From positions 186,001 through 250,000 of the forward strand of contig KN832879.1 of assembly GCA_000827325.1 (NCBI GenBank): a DNA stretch of 64,000 nucleotides. The letters are read 5' to 3'. The notes beneath the pieces are model-generated. The model was not told the origin of the DNA and ran no database searches. It worked only from the letters and a program-made list of their open reading frames with translations. The stretch is from Oidiodendron maius Zn. Lineage: Eukaryota > Ascomycota > Leotiomycetes > Myxotrichaceae. A program made the translations under genes and the position numbers. Position 1 is the first letter of the stretch, and every line of letters starts with the position of its first letter. Of the stretch, positions 11,333 through 22,572 are shown in pieces.

Positions 11333-12014
11333 ATTCGAGAATTCACCCAGGAGATGGTGAAGGGATATATACCTCGGATAGATGGAAGGATAGGGCGGGT
11401 GCGAGAGGATGAGCATTGGACGTTGTGCATACATGTATCATTTATATGGTCTATGGAGATAGAGGTTCCCAAATTCGACCATATTCACAGATAAGCGCGT
11501 ATATCCAGGAATGATGACACGGGTAGGTAGGACGATCGGTGTTGGATACAGAAGGATTGAGCTCTCCATAAGGTAACTTGAAATCAGTACGTACACTGAC
11601 ATTACACGTGGGTCACCACCAGTAATTTGTTCCCCGAAATACCCTTTGAGCCCATCCGAACTTGATGTAAAAGGGTGTATCATGGGTTTGTACGTAGAGT
11701 GTTCAATCTCATGCCTGGCATGTCCTGTATTATGCACAAAGTTGGTTAAGTTCCTGGACATTAGAATTAGTCCGCTGCCGGCCATCAACACCTTGCCTAT
11801 TTCTTAGGTCACTCTCGCTCTTTCTCGGGTATACAAATGTTGTAGACTCTTCTTAAATACTCAGAAGTAAAGTCCTTGCAGAAGAGCAATTTATAGGGCG
11901 AAGCGAGATCTCCCGGCACATCATCTAGACCAAAAATTCCCAACAGTATATCAGGCCTCTATCTACCGACAGACACCTGCTAATCGAAACACAACCAAAC
12001 AGGTCTAAAAAGCC
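11333..12014. other. Intergenic ATP15-MAK10
   Basis: About 680 bp of AT-rich spacer with ATP15 3' UTR and MAK10 promoter. No coding region supported. Confidence 0.5.
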
Positions 12015-14625
12015 ATGGAGAGTAATGGCATGCCAGCTATTGCTCAACGTGAGACTCACTCCGTCCCTGAAATGATTTACAACCACTGACTATCTACTGA
12101 CTATCTACCAGAGGTAGGTGGGCTTAATATCAACGATGGACCACCAAAACCTGGGCCGTTTGTAGCCTACGAGCTAGAGCCACCTCCTCCACCCAAGATA
12201 AACAATAAAAACCTTATTACTATGGATGTCACAGAGCAATTCACAAGTGCAGCTCAGAGTATATCCTCTCTTGAGCGTATGTTTGCCGTCACGTGCTTAC
12301 AAAGAGACAGAACTCGAGCTGGGCGAGCTTGTCAAAGATCCGCATTTCACGCTCTTTGAATCTGTTGGCGCTCTAGAGGTAAGCAATATATGCAGTAGGC
12401 TGTATTTGGGGTCAAAATTGAAAGTAGCAGATTATGGACAGTAAAATGGATAGCGGGCATTTAGAAGAAGGCGAAACTATGCAGGACGACTATGACTTCA
12501 GCAAGGCTTTGCTTCCCGAGGAAATTATTGGCATAATCGACCAACTACTCTGTCATGAGGTATGTTCTGTATATTTACCTATTGCAAATATCTAATATAT
12601 TATAGATGGCCTGGCACATGGGCTACCCCCTCTCTCAGACAATTTTCACCAGCCTATATATTGACAGGCTTTTAATGCCCACGCCAACAAGCCTGGAAGA
12701 AACGTACTTTGATAGAAGCGATTCTAGATTACAGAAAGAGCCCTTAACTCTACAGATATTGCGAGCTTACTGTCTTGGCCTGATTAAAACTTGTTGGTTT
12801 GTTAATAGTCGTGTTAGATCAGAGCATTTTTACGAGGTATTCCAAGTTTTAATTCACAAGTGAAAATTAAGCTGACATAATTAAACAGGAAGAAGATTTT
12901 GTTACTCATACATTCAATAGAAGCTTACTCGATAGAGTAGGCCATGAAGCAATACTCCAGCTCCTGGATGAGACTGTTGAATTGCTCTCAGGCTCCGATG
13001 ACATCCCGCGAGAGATCAAAGATGCTCTTTTCTCTAGACTGCTATTCCGTGCAAGATTTCTCAGGATAGTTGAAGTGGCTGCTTCAAGAACTGCCCCAGG
13101 GGTCAAAGAAATGTGGACCGAACTGCAGTCTTCATTACCACAGATAATATCTTCCACCAACTTGGGGAAGCCTGTTCCCGACTCATTTAGTGTGAAAGTA
13201 CAACGAAAACTGGCAAGCACTGTCCCGCCCCGACCGATCGTGATCGTCAGTCAAGAGGGTGCTTTCGCCCATTTGGAGAGACTCTGTCGGGACGCTGCCG
13301 CAGCACTGGATGTGTTCGAGTACTATGACAGCCATAGCCTTTTTGTATGTACGAAAGCTTTCCCCATCAAATACTGAACGCTGATTTTTGTGTAGACATT
13401 TGTGTCCTTATTTCAAGCACGTAAACCACAGCCGTCGGTCTACGTTCGTACTTTGCTACAGCATTACCTATTTGGCGATATGATCATATTGGGAACAATG
13501 TCTATCCGCCAGGTCCTGGATGAGGATATCGCAAACTTCGTCCTTCCAGCAAGTAAGCTTCTAGACCGAAATAATGACGAGGTTGAAGTTCCGACCGATC
13601 CACGTTTTATTGCAGCAGAGAAGATGGAAATCTTTCGTTCCAGAGCTGCAGGAACGTATTTGGATATTTTGCGTACAATGTGCCAGAATCGATGCCGAAT
13701 ACGTCGAACATTGTGTCACACGATTGTGGATTGGGATAATCTCCAGCTCGATGCTGAGGATTTGGACCAGCAACTTCGTGAGTTCACCCAAGAGGAACCC
13801 ATTCTAGACCGCAATATCTCGAACGAGCCTATTTACGCCTTCCCCCTATCGTCCTGGGCCTACTTCTACAAACTGCGTCAGATGGAATGGATTGTTCAGA
13901 TGGGATTTGAGCTAGAATTATACCAGCCCGACGAGCTGGCAGCAATGTACTGGTATGTGCAGTACCTTTCACGGACAAGGCTCCGTCATCTGGAACGCAT
14001 CCGTACGTTCGTCACGAGGAGTACCTCCACGTCAGCTTCCCGACTTAAAGATATAGGAACCGCAGGAGGGTTAGAATGTGCCAACGCCCAAGCCTACAAC
14101 AACCTCTCGACACTTGAAGCCTCTGCCAACTCCGCATTCGCCGACGCCCTCTCTTGCCTCTACACCGTCCTTGACCGTCTCGGTCTTCTCTCCAAACTTC
14201 CTCAACCTTACAGCGACGATCACATGCGTTATGAAGTACGCATGAAACCCTTTCTTGGCATCGGCCTCCCTGAACTTGTTCCATTCCCCGAACTCACACA
14301 GCTCGTCACGCAATCCAACGAAAACACACTTGACATCCTCGAATTCGCTGCGGAATCCACAGCCGCAGCGAAAAGAGCCTTGGAAGGACTCGCGAAACTC
14401 AATGCAGAGCAAGGATTTTGCCGCGGCTCACACGGGAGCTGGGTGGTGGAAGTAAAAAACGCTTTGAAGGCGTGTATCCTTGCGAATATTACTATCGTAA
14501 CAGTGCGCAGGGCTGTAGAGGCTGCGGGGGATGAAGGGAAGGTTAAGTTGAAGGCCGAGATTCCTGGCCCGAGTGCGAGATATCATGATTGGTGGATCGT
14601 GCCTAAGGTCGTTCCTGTTCCTTAA
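12015..14625 (+). CDS. MAK10: NatC N-terminal acetyltransferase auxiliary subunit Mak10 (Naa35)
   Basis: Auxiliary/ribosome-associated subunit of NatC, which acetylates N termini such as Met-Leu and Met-Ile together with Mak3 and Mak31. Seven exons: short 5' exon MESNGMPAIAQ, then EVGGLNINDGPPKPG-type segment, LELGELVKDPHFTLFESVGA, and the family hallmark EIMDSKMDSGHLEEGE directly after an intron. MAWHMGYPLSQTIFTSLYID, EPLTLQILRAYCLGLIKTCW and the long final exon (from about 13396) with QHYLFGDMIILGTMSIRQVL follow. It ends DWWIVPKVVPVP with TAA at 14623-14625. Introns were placed where frame and Mak10 conservation agree (for example 12260-12309, CAG A|GT..ACAG|AA). Confidence 0.93.
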
Positions 14626-15292
14626 GACATGGATGGATGCAAATAGATTTGGAGGTGGCGGTTTGTGTATTTCCCGTTAGGGCGAAGGGGGGTGGGGGGG
14701 CGGCGTGTTATAGAGATACTTTATACAACTCTTACTCCCAAGCCAATTACTACTGTACTGATTCCCTACGCATAATATCTCTACCTCTCACTCAATCGTA
14801 TCGTTCATACCATGCAGAAGATGTATGCTAGCAATTTTACACAATATACAGTGTTTGAACATGGCTTTTATATACATGGATCGGATGTCTAGGTATTCGT
14901 ATCTAGATATGTATTCTTACCGAATCCAACCCAAACCGATTCTGACGCTTCTTAAGTTCTATGTACTTATGCTATCCAACGCGCCGTGCAGCCTAACGCC
15001 AAAGGGATGCGGGTATATAATGCCGTTCTTTATGAGAGGCATGAGGAGTAGTTGGCAGGTAGAAGGTAGTGTGCTTCCCTTCGGATTGTGGCGTTGGTTT
15101 GTGCGTCGCATTGAACTTTTAGTCTCCATCTCTGGGCGCTAGTGGATGGTGCAGCAGCCGTTCCAGAATGACGACGAGGAGTTATATAACTTGCGGAGTT
15201 GCTTCTCCTTCTTTCAGGACCGATGCGGCTCTAGTGTGGTATCTTGTTGTGACGTTGGAAATATAATGGTGAGCGCATGGCATATCATAGTT
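14626..15292. other. Intergenic between convergent MAK10 and fasciclin gene
   Basis: About 670 bp between two gene ends (convergent). Contains a G-rich run near 14690. No supported coding region. Confidence 0.5.
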
Positions 15293-16822
15293 TCAAGGAT
15301 CGATCGTTTTCGCACGAATTTCTAGGTTCGCCGGAAACTCATGTATAGTCGTATTATCACCTATGGTAGGCGATTTCACTGATGGGGACTTCACAGGCAT
15401 CATAACCATTGGTGTAGCGTCTAATTCTGCTGTCTGCGCCTTGATGAATTTGTCGTTAGAGAGTAATGGCGGGTCGAGTTGGAGGTCCTGGCCCAGGAGG
15501 CGGTTTACTTTGTTGCCCCTGAGATCATCATGGTGTACGTAGGAGCGTTTTCTCTCTGGGGGGTTTCCGCTGCCTGTGAGAGCGGCTTCGGGGGATGAGG
15601 GCGTCGGCCGCCGGCGGAATTTGATGTACCATAGGAGACCGCCTACAATTGCAGCTATGGCAAGCAGGGAGATGACAACGCCAATGGCGGCTTTGGCTCC
15701 GGAGGAGAGGCTATTCGAAGCGTGTAAGACGTTGCTTGGGGAAGGGGTTGAAGGCGATGATGGAGTTGGGGTAGGAGTAGGAGTTTCCTTTTCATCAAAG
15801 AGGTCATCGAGGAGACTAGTTCAGGGTCAGAGTGTTTGTATACTTTGATAGGAGAGTCTTACCCGTTAATAATATGCACCACGCCATTGGACACAATGTA
15901 ATCAGGCGTCGTTATCTCGGCTTGGTTGACCAATATATTGCCATTCTGCACGGTAATGGAGATGTTCTTACCAGTTGAAGCGGTCAATTGCATCCCATCT
16001 TTGAAGCCTGTGCTGTAGACAAGATCATTGACAACGATGTGGTATTTGAGGATGTCCAGGACATTTGCTTCATTTGATGCGTTTGACGTGATATTCGTGA
16101 AAGTCTCCAGTGCCACAGCCGAATTTGGGACGAAGAAAGTTACATCCGTTGCATTGACTTGATCGGCGACAGGATCAAAACTAGCAGTGCTGGTAATTCC
16201 AACTTCATACAAACCAGCGACAAAGTAGTTGAACTTTGACTGTGCAGTGAGTAGCAAAGTTCCCATATCGAGAGGTACATTGAGAGTATCAGAAACGATA
16301 TGGATCATTCCATTGGTGCAAGAGATATCCTGAAAATGTTAGAGAGGCCAAAAATTGCAGAGCGCGGTAACGTACTGGAGTGATGATCGTGGAGACCGTT
16401 TTATTCCAGGAAAAAATTTGAGGATTCCCTTGGCCATTTGATACCAGTTCGACTACCTGCCCGCCAGTGACATTGGTGTACTTGCCATCTTTTAGGAACG
16501 TTGGCACAAATTGAGGCGTACTCGACCATGATTTTGTTGTGAAGTTGCCATCCAAAACGTGATACTGTAGAAGCTCCTGTAACTCGGCATCACTGAGCGC
16601 GTCTCCACTTCGACTTGCCAGAAGACTACTGAAAGCTGCGTTCGACGGGGCTAGCAGTGTAACACCATTCAGGGACGAGAAAAAGCTCGTCAGACTGGCC
16701 GAGGCGTTGACATGTTGATATAGGGTGGAGAGATCCAAGTTCGAACTTAGCACTTTCATCAAGCTCTGCTGCCCCGAGACATGCACTATTAACGTAAAGA
16801 CACAGAACAGAAAAAGCTCCAT
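15293..16822 (-). CDS. Fasciclin (FAS1)-domain secreted/membrane-anchored protein
   Basis: Probable cell-surface adhesion-type protein. Start MELFLFCVFTLIVHVSGQ is a signal peptide. Two FAS1 repeats follow: the first with VTLLAPSNAAFSSLL and LLQYHVLDG, the second with VTFFVPNSAVALE, ILKYHIVVNDLVYS and YIVSNGVVHIING. Three exons; introns at about 16374-16332 (TP|DISCTNG) and about 15864-15818. The last exon has a Thr/Pro-rich stalk (ETPTPTPTPSSPSTPS), a transmembrane helix (AAIGVVISLLAIAAIVGGLL) and a basic cytoplasmic tail ending KTIDP. Many Asn-X-Ser/Thr sites occur. Unlike many fungal FAS1 proteins it ends in a type I membrane helix rather than a GPI signal. Specific role unknown. Confidence 0.9.
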
Positions 16823-18594
16823 GGCTTCACTTCATCAGCACGCATGTGCAGAGGAGGGGAAAGGAAGGTTCGGGCTATTGCTGATCTTTGTAGGTGGGCA
16901 CCGGTCAACCTCATTTCCATATCTGTGCCGCAAGGTTGCGCCGCCGAGAGAGCTTGACACCCCCACCAGCCACAAGAACAACATTCTTCCTTCTTCCGGG
17001 CCAGCCGTGGCCACCTGCCAGAACCTTGCGGGAAAAGCCTAGAACTGGACGCCCATCTCTCGTAGTTCCTCCTGCAACGGTGCTTCCTGTATCGCCAGGG
17101 TCGATGTCAGGTCGGCGGCAGAGTGTAGCTCTTCCAGAATCCCCGTCTGGGCGGCTGTGTAGCTCTCCACTTCAGTGAGGTTTGGACGAGGGGCACAGCT
17201 AGACCCAGGGCAGGATTCCCATTCTCGGCCAACCCCGAGAGCTGTGGTCGTGGATTGATTGCAGTTCACGCAAGCAGGGTGATACAGCAAATGTGTGGCT
17301 TCCATGCAGCGAACCAACAACCACAGAGCTCACAGGCACTGAACCAGCGGCCCAAAAGGCAACAAGAAAACGAGTGACGAAGAGCGAGAAAATGTTCTGG
17401 TACCTACCGCGTACCTTGATCTACCAAAACACCTGCCACACTGCTGGAAATTCGTAGGGAGGTACAGTCAGATCTAACCTACCCAGCGTCCCATATTCCC
17501 CTGGGAGGACGCCGTAGGGCAGATGTCGTTGGTAGTTCACGAACCTCCCCCCTGGCCCTGAATCGCACGTGGAAACCCAACATCAGAAGGGAAGGACTAA
17601 CTAGGGCCTGCACGGGCGATCGACCATTGCGGAAAGTGATTTCCTTTCTGACGTACATTCGGACGAGAGCGAGACGCCACTTTCCGATCTATGAGCACTT
17701 CGCAGGTACGAGAGTCTAGAAGTGGGGGACGACGGTGGCGATGGCTCTTGAGGTTGCCTTGCACAGAATCACGGCGCATATTCGCCGAGTCGCAGAGAGC
17801 TCAGTGTAACGGCAGGTTCTCTCCACTCTCGTCCTCTCTCCTACCCTCCTCTTTTGGCCTGTGACCCGAGGCAACCTATGAATGGGAGTTGCGCCTTTGC
17901 GGCACATGAGGCCCTGCTCGTGCTCTGCTACTCCTATTGGTACTTGCTCGTTTGGCACAGGAGACATTGCCACGCGGAGGCTCTCCTTTTCTTCCCCGGT
18001 CTCAAGCTGGGACATAATAGCAATCCCCTCCTCCGCAGCAGAGAGAGAGAGACCATCTCAGTGCAAAGGTCTTGGCGTGCAGAATGTTAACGGCTGCGGG
18101 TGCTGGGGGGCCCAAGCATCCTTCCCGCCGCCGTTCTCCAGTTTCTTAGTGCGGATTGCGCACTCCGCACAGGCTTTACGCTTTGTGCTCCTTGCCCCTT
18201 GTACGCTTTCTGCAGATGCGAAGTGCAATAAGACCTTGGAGTTGGAATCATGATTTGATTTACTGTTGCAGCCTCTTCCAGTTTCAATCTCATGATCATG
18301 TCAGATCCTAAGAGGGCCACAATCTCGCAAAGTTAATCCGCTGACAAAGCACAAATTTACTTTAGTCAGCCTCCAAAGCAAAGCTGCTTCTGCGTGAGAA
18401 GGCTAAAGATATCTATGATTCTTCCTAGCACGTTGGGCTTTTGACCAGACATTTGCTAAAGTTGGTCTTCACTGCTATTCTATCCTTTCTGGCCCTGTAA
18501 TTATCGCTGGCGAACCAAAGTCGTCCGCCAAGTGGCATCAAAGTTTGTAGTTGGTCCTCATACTCCTGGATGCCCTGCCTGGGCCTAGGAGAAT
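16823..18594. other. Long spacer without supported gene
   Basis: Nearly 1.8 kb upstream of both flanking genes (fasciclin gene on minus, regulator on plus), so it must contain both promoters. Several open frames of 60-120 codons exist on both strands in this fairly GC-rich stretch, but none has recognisable domains or a plausible exon chain. Confidence 0.5.
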
Positions 18595-20440
18595 ATGAAT
18601 TTGCATCCTCAAGCCAGGTGAGTTGACTACTCCCACAGCGTTGTTGTAACTCGTTTCCTAATATATCCAAAGTCGCCAACATGGTGGCCCCAACCTTGAC
18701 TTGGTCTTCATAACGCAGACCGGGCCAAAAAAGAGCAAGGAGGCCCAGTCCCAAGTTCGCAAGCATGTCATGAAAGACATTGGCAAGGCCAGGCGCAAAG
18801 ATGGAAAGAGAGTGGTACCGCTTCGTTTTGCTCTCGAAGTTCCCGACTCGCTAGAGTCGCTTATCGAACCAAAAGTCGTCGAGCGAATGGACTCAGTGGT
18901 GCATCCTAGTGGCCCGAGGACGATTGGGACAGATATTCAATTATTAAATCGACATGCTTTCAGGCCATTAGAGCCTAATGACCCTTTAGATGAAATGGAA
19001 CAGGCCATGCAACAAGAAGCTAGTCAACAGATTGCTGTCACTGCCCCTTCCATCGAACGACTATGGACTGGACGGATGGACCCTTTTATTAGATACCCAA
19101 TTAAGATGGACAATTACTCACTAAGACTTATGGATCACAGTAAACCTAATCCCTTACTATATTCTAATTGACATGTCTCTAACATCCTTACTAGTCTTTG
19201 ATGACAGATACGGAAATATACCCCCATACCGAGATGCATGGCTACCAGTGGGGCTTACGGACACAGCAACCTTCTACCAGGTCTTATCCAATGCAGCCCT
19301 TAATATAGCATCTCTTCGCGGAAGAGAAACGGTTCCAGAGAGCCGCGAGTCGATGGTATATCACACCAAGGCCGTCATGCTCGTCAAGCAGAATATGTCC
19401 AAGAAACTCACTGCAACTAGCGATACAGTTATTGCGAGTATTACAGCATTTGCTTGCTATTCCGTCAGAAGCACCTAGATGGTTAGGGAAATAACTAAAA
19501 CTAACGAATCATATAGCACGTTACTGGAAATCAAGGCGGGTGGCATATGCATATGAATGCAGTCAAGGAGATTGTTAAACACAGAGGCGGTATTGATAAA
19601 CTAGACTCAAACAGACTTCTTCGGATAGTAATTTTTTGGTATCTCGCTCTATGATAACTTTATTATCCCCGTTGTTGACATAGTTCCTCTAGGGCCGACA
19701 TCGGAGGAGCCTGCACAGAAGATATCCCACCTCTATTCCCCATCCCCACAAAACAGCTCTACGAAGCTATTGGCTCAGAATACTCCATCCCACCCCCTCC
19801 TCTAGCAGTAAAGGTCTCAAAATCCTGGCTTCAGTCATTCCCAGAGCATTTCGAGATCCTGAGTATCATGAACGACTTACGCTCCTTCATGGCCTATCTC
19901 AAGACCGAAGTCCTACTCACCAACGGGATGATATTTAGACATGGAGAAGTAGCCGCGTCGAATCTGCTCCCTCTCCAGCACCGTTTGCTTAGTTTAATAT
20001 CCCGGAACGAAAACGAACTCCAGCGGAAAGTGAATATCCTACGTTTGGGATGCACATTGTTCATGGCAGAAATTCGACGACTTTTCGGGATCATGGGTGT
20101 CTTGTCTGGTATCCATACAGAGAAACTTCGAGGGTATATGGAGGAGCAGATGCGAAGCTGGGGGTCCTTAGAGATCCTTAGGGCTTGGGTGCTAGCTATG
20201 GGAGCGATGGAGAGCAGGGGAGACGATAGGATATGGTTTTTCGGGGAACTGGTGAAGAGCAAGGCGGAGTTAGATGTGAGTAGTTGGGACACTTTAAAAG
20301 AGGACTTCCGGCAGATCCTGTGGTACGACGATGTTAATGACCAGGTATTTCTGGAGGTATGCGCTGGTGTCGAGCCGATAGTTGCAGAGAGTCATGTACT
20401 GGGGGGCAGTCGATTTGGGGGATATAGACCGTTGTTGTAA
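18595..20440 (+). CDS. Fungal_trans_2-type transcriptional regulator-like protein without zinc cluster
   Basis: Resembles the C-terminal regulatory region of fungal Zn2Cys6 factors (PF11951-like). A proposed 23-nt first exon (18595-18617, MNLHPQAS) splices at 18672 to a frame with PNLDLVFITQTGPKKSKEAQ, then VRKHVMKDIGKARRK, a common N-terminal block in this group. Later blocks: YRDAWLPVGLTDTATFYQVL, SNAALNIASLRGRE, HVTGNQGGWHMHMNAVKEIV, HRGGIDKLDSNRLLRIV and ADIGGACTEDIPPLFPIP. Introns at about 19460-19518 and 19640-19693 keep frame. Between 19140 and 19196 the frame breaks: a 55-nt GTAAAC..ACTAG intron with a CTAAC branch site repairs it, but a 1-nt frameshift is also possible because the skipped sequence reads sensibly in the next frame. 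No Cys6 cluster is present. Confidence 0.72.
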
Positions 20441-20817
20441 GTTTATTATACACTTAGCTTCTGGAGCTGGGGTAAAGACATAGCTTGGCGCTCCTGAGCA
20501 TTTTCAGGGAAGTTTAAATGATATGGATATTAAAAGTTTGACAAAAATGAAAGTCTGTTATTGTGGGTTATATACAGTCTGTCTATTGTGGGAATCTCTT
20601 GCACTCCAGGACCTAGCTATATCTGAAAATTTTAAATTCGACCTCCGCGTTCCATTCTATTCAATTCAGGTGTAATCTTCTTATGATCCTCGAACCCGTT
20701 AACCTATGTCACACTCATATCATACATGGCAAGGAAAATTTCCGTCGGCGACTTCAAACATCCGGTGTTACCCGATGCTAGGAAATTTGCTAGGAAATAT
20801 TTTATCTTCCGAGGTAT
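20441..20817. other. Intergenic, convergent 3' ends
   Basis: 377 bp AT-rich spacer between the ends of the plus-strand regulator and the minus-strand carrier. No coding signal. Confidence 0.5.
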
Positions 20818-21867
20818 TTATGCCTTGATTGAGGCAGGTTTCCGCACTTTCAGAGACATCTCGTACAGTACGTCCTTGAAGGCGAATAGGAATGCCGCGG
20901 TGAGGACACTCTGGGTGACCTTGGGTCCAATGCCTGCGGACGTCAGTGTTACCGCAATAGCAGGTACGGGAGATTATTACACAGTACCTTTATAGAATCC
21001 AACATATCCCTCCTCTCTTATGATCCTCCTCATACCATCCATCATATTCTCTTTCTGCGAGTCCTTGCCAGCGACGTGCATACGGCTCTTGACCGTGATG
21101 TACGGGTATGTTAGCGTCGTTGCGACGAGCTTACCGAACGCACCCAACAGGAATGCCATCGTTGGCGTCACCCGCCTCTTCTTCTCCAGCATGTTCTTCA
21201 ACTGCTCGAAGATCGTGTACTGTAAGATCGGATTGATCACCAGCACCAGCGCCGGCACCACGCCGGCAAATAGCGCCTGTGGTCCTTCCTCCTTCAGCAG
21301 CGCGAGCAGCGTGCTCACAGTTGACGGCGCCTTAGCAGGTTTAGATCCGGGGAGCAGACCCTCTTCTGTCTCCTTGTTGCGCTTGCGCGTCGTCATCCTG
21401 GTATTCACTACCCAGATGGGGTTCGTCAGGAGGACCGTCGCTGACCCCGCAATGGCTCCAGCGATCATGGACTCCACAGTTGTGAGCTTCTTAGAGGCTC
21501 GCCCGGCGGTAATGGCAGCCTTTTCAAACCCTGCGCGGGTCCATTCATACCAGTAGTAGTACACGAAATTTGTCACGCTGATGCCAAAGAGCGCAGAGTC
21601 AACACCGGCATATAGACCCGTCACCCCCTCGCGTTGCACGATTCGCCGCACGGCGTCGAGGAATTTGGACTCCGCACGGGTGGACTCGACCTGGGCTCGT
21701 GTGGAAAGCGTTATGAGAGGGTATCTGCATCACTTGTTTCAGTGGAAGGTTTCTATGTGGCTATGGGGAGTGGTATTCTTCAATGAGGGGACCTACGTCA
21801 GGGCCATAGCGAGAACGCCCCCCCCAGCACCGGCGATGGCATGTTGCGCAGCATCTGATGAGGCCAT
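20818..21867 (-). CDS. ANT1: Peroxisomal adenine nucleotide transporter, PMP47/Ant1-like
   Basis: Mitochondrial-carrier-fold protein of the peroxisomal membrane, expected to import ATP for fatty-acid activation and beta-oxidation. Three exons: 21867-21797 (MASSDAAQHAIAGAGGG), 21724 to about 20991, and a last exon ending at TAA 20820-20818. Signatures: GVLAMALTYPLITLSTRAQ, GLYAGVDSALFGISVTNFVY with YYWYEW, TNPIWVVNTRMTTRKR, GVVPALVLVINPILQYTIFE, TLTYPYITVKSRMHV and GIGPKVTQSVLTAAFLFAFK. The NPIWVVNTRM and NPILQY blocks distinguish Pmp47/Ant1 from mitochondrial carriers. Assignment from recalled family signatures. Confidence 0.93.
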
Positions 21868-22572
21868 TGTGAAATGTAAGATTATCTGGATGTGAAAATG
21901 AAAGAAATGGGTCTGTTCGAGGAAAGTTGTGTAATTAAATATCTAGAGCATGTGCTGCTCAAGGGAGAATCGAAATATCCCGCGACACTGTGTCTGGCTG
22001 CCGAGGTACTCGGGGCCCTCATGAATTCTGGGTCACGTTTTGATAACTTCTGATCAACTTATCTCGATTACTAATCAGGTCCTCGTTCTAGACTTGACTG
22101 GGAAATTAAGCAAACTCCAACCTCCACAATCCTGTTAAATGTCCTCAATTAGCTGCCATTCCACGACACTCCTCAGCCACTCTGATTAAACCCAATATTG
22201 CAATTGTGTATCAACAAAGCATTGTTTTGGAGACCTTGTTGCTGATTGTTTAGCGTCTATGTTACTGAATCTCTTGGACGGAACCGCTTTCTAGGTAAAA
22301 GCGTGATTGCCCTTTATCCTCAATCTATGCCAGTTTTAGTTTTAATCTGCATCGTTCTGCTTTGAGAAAGGGCAGTCAAATTGTTTATATTTATATTTCT
22401 GAGAATAGGATTTTGATCCCGGAATACGGCCCTGCAATCACCTCCTGGTGGATATCCCGAAGGGACAATACATGTAACTGCAATATATCGACAACTTCAG
22501 CTATCTCCCGGAAGTCAAATCCACCAAACGCAGTCAATTTGAAGGCAAGCTTTCGCATCTGATATTCAAATA
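21868..22572. promoter_or_regulatory. Divergent carrier/ABP2 promoter region
   Basis: 705 bp between divergent start codons; both promoters must be here. AT-rich, no coding region supported. Confidence 0.45.

Noticed and set aside
17039-17320. 93-codon minus-strand frame with two Cys pairs
   Set aside because: GC-rich spacer, no recognisable family and no splice partners; likely chance.
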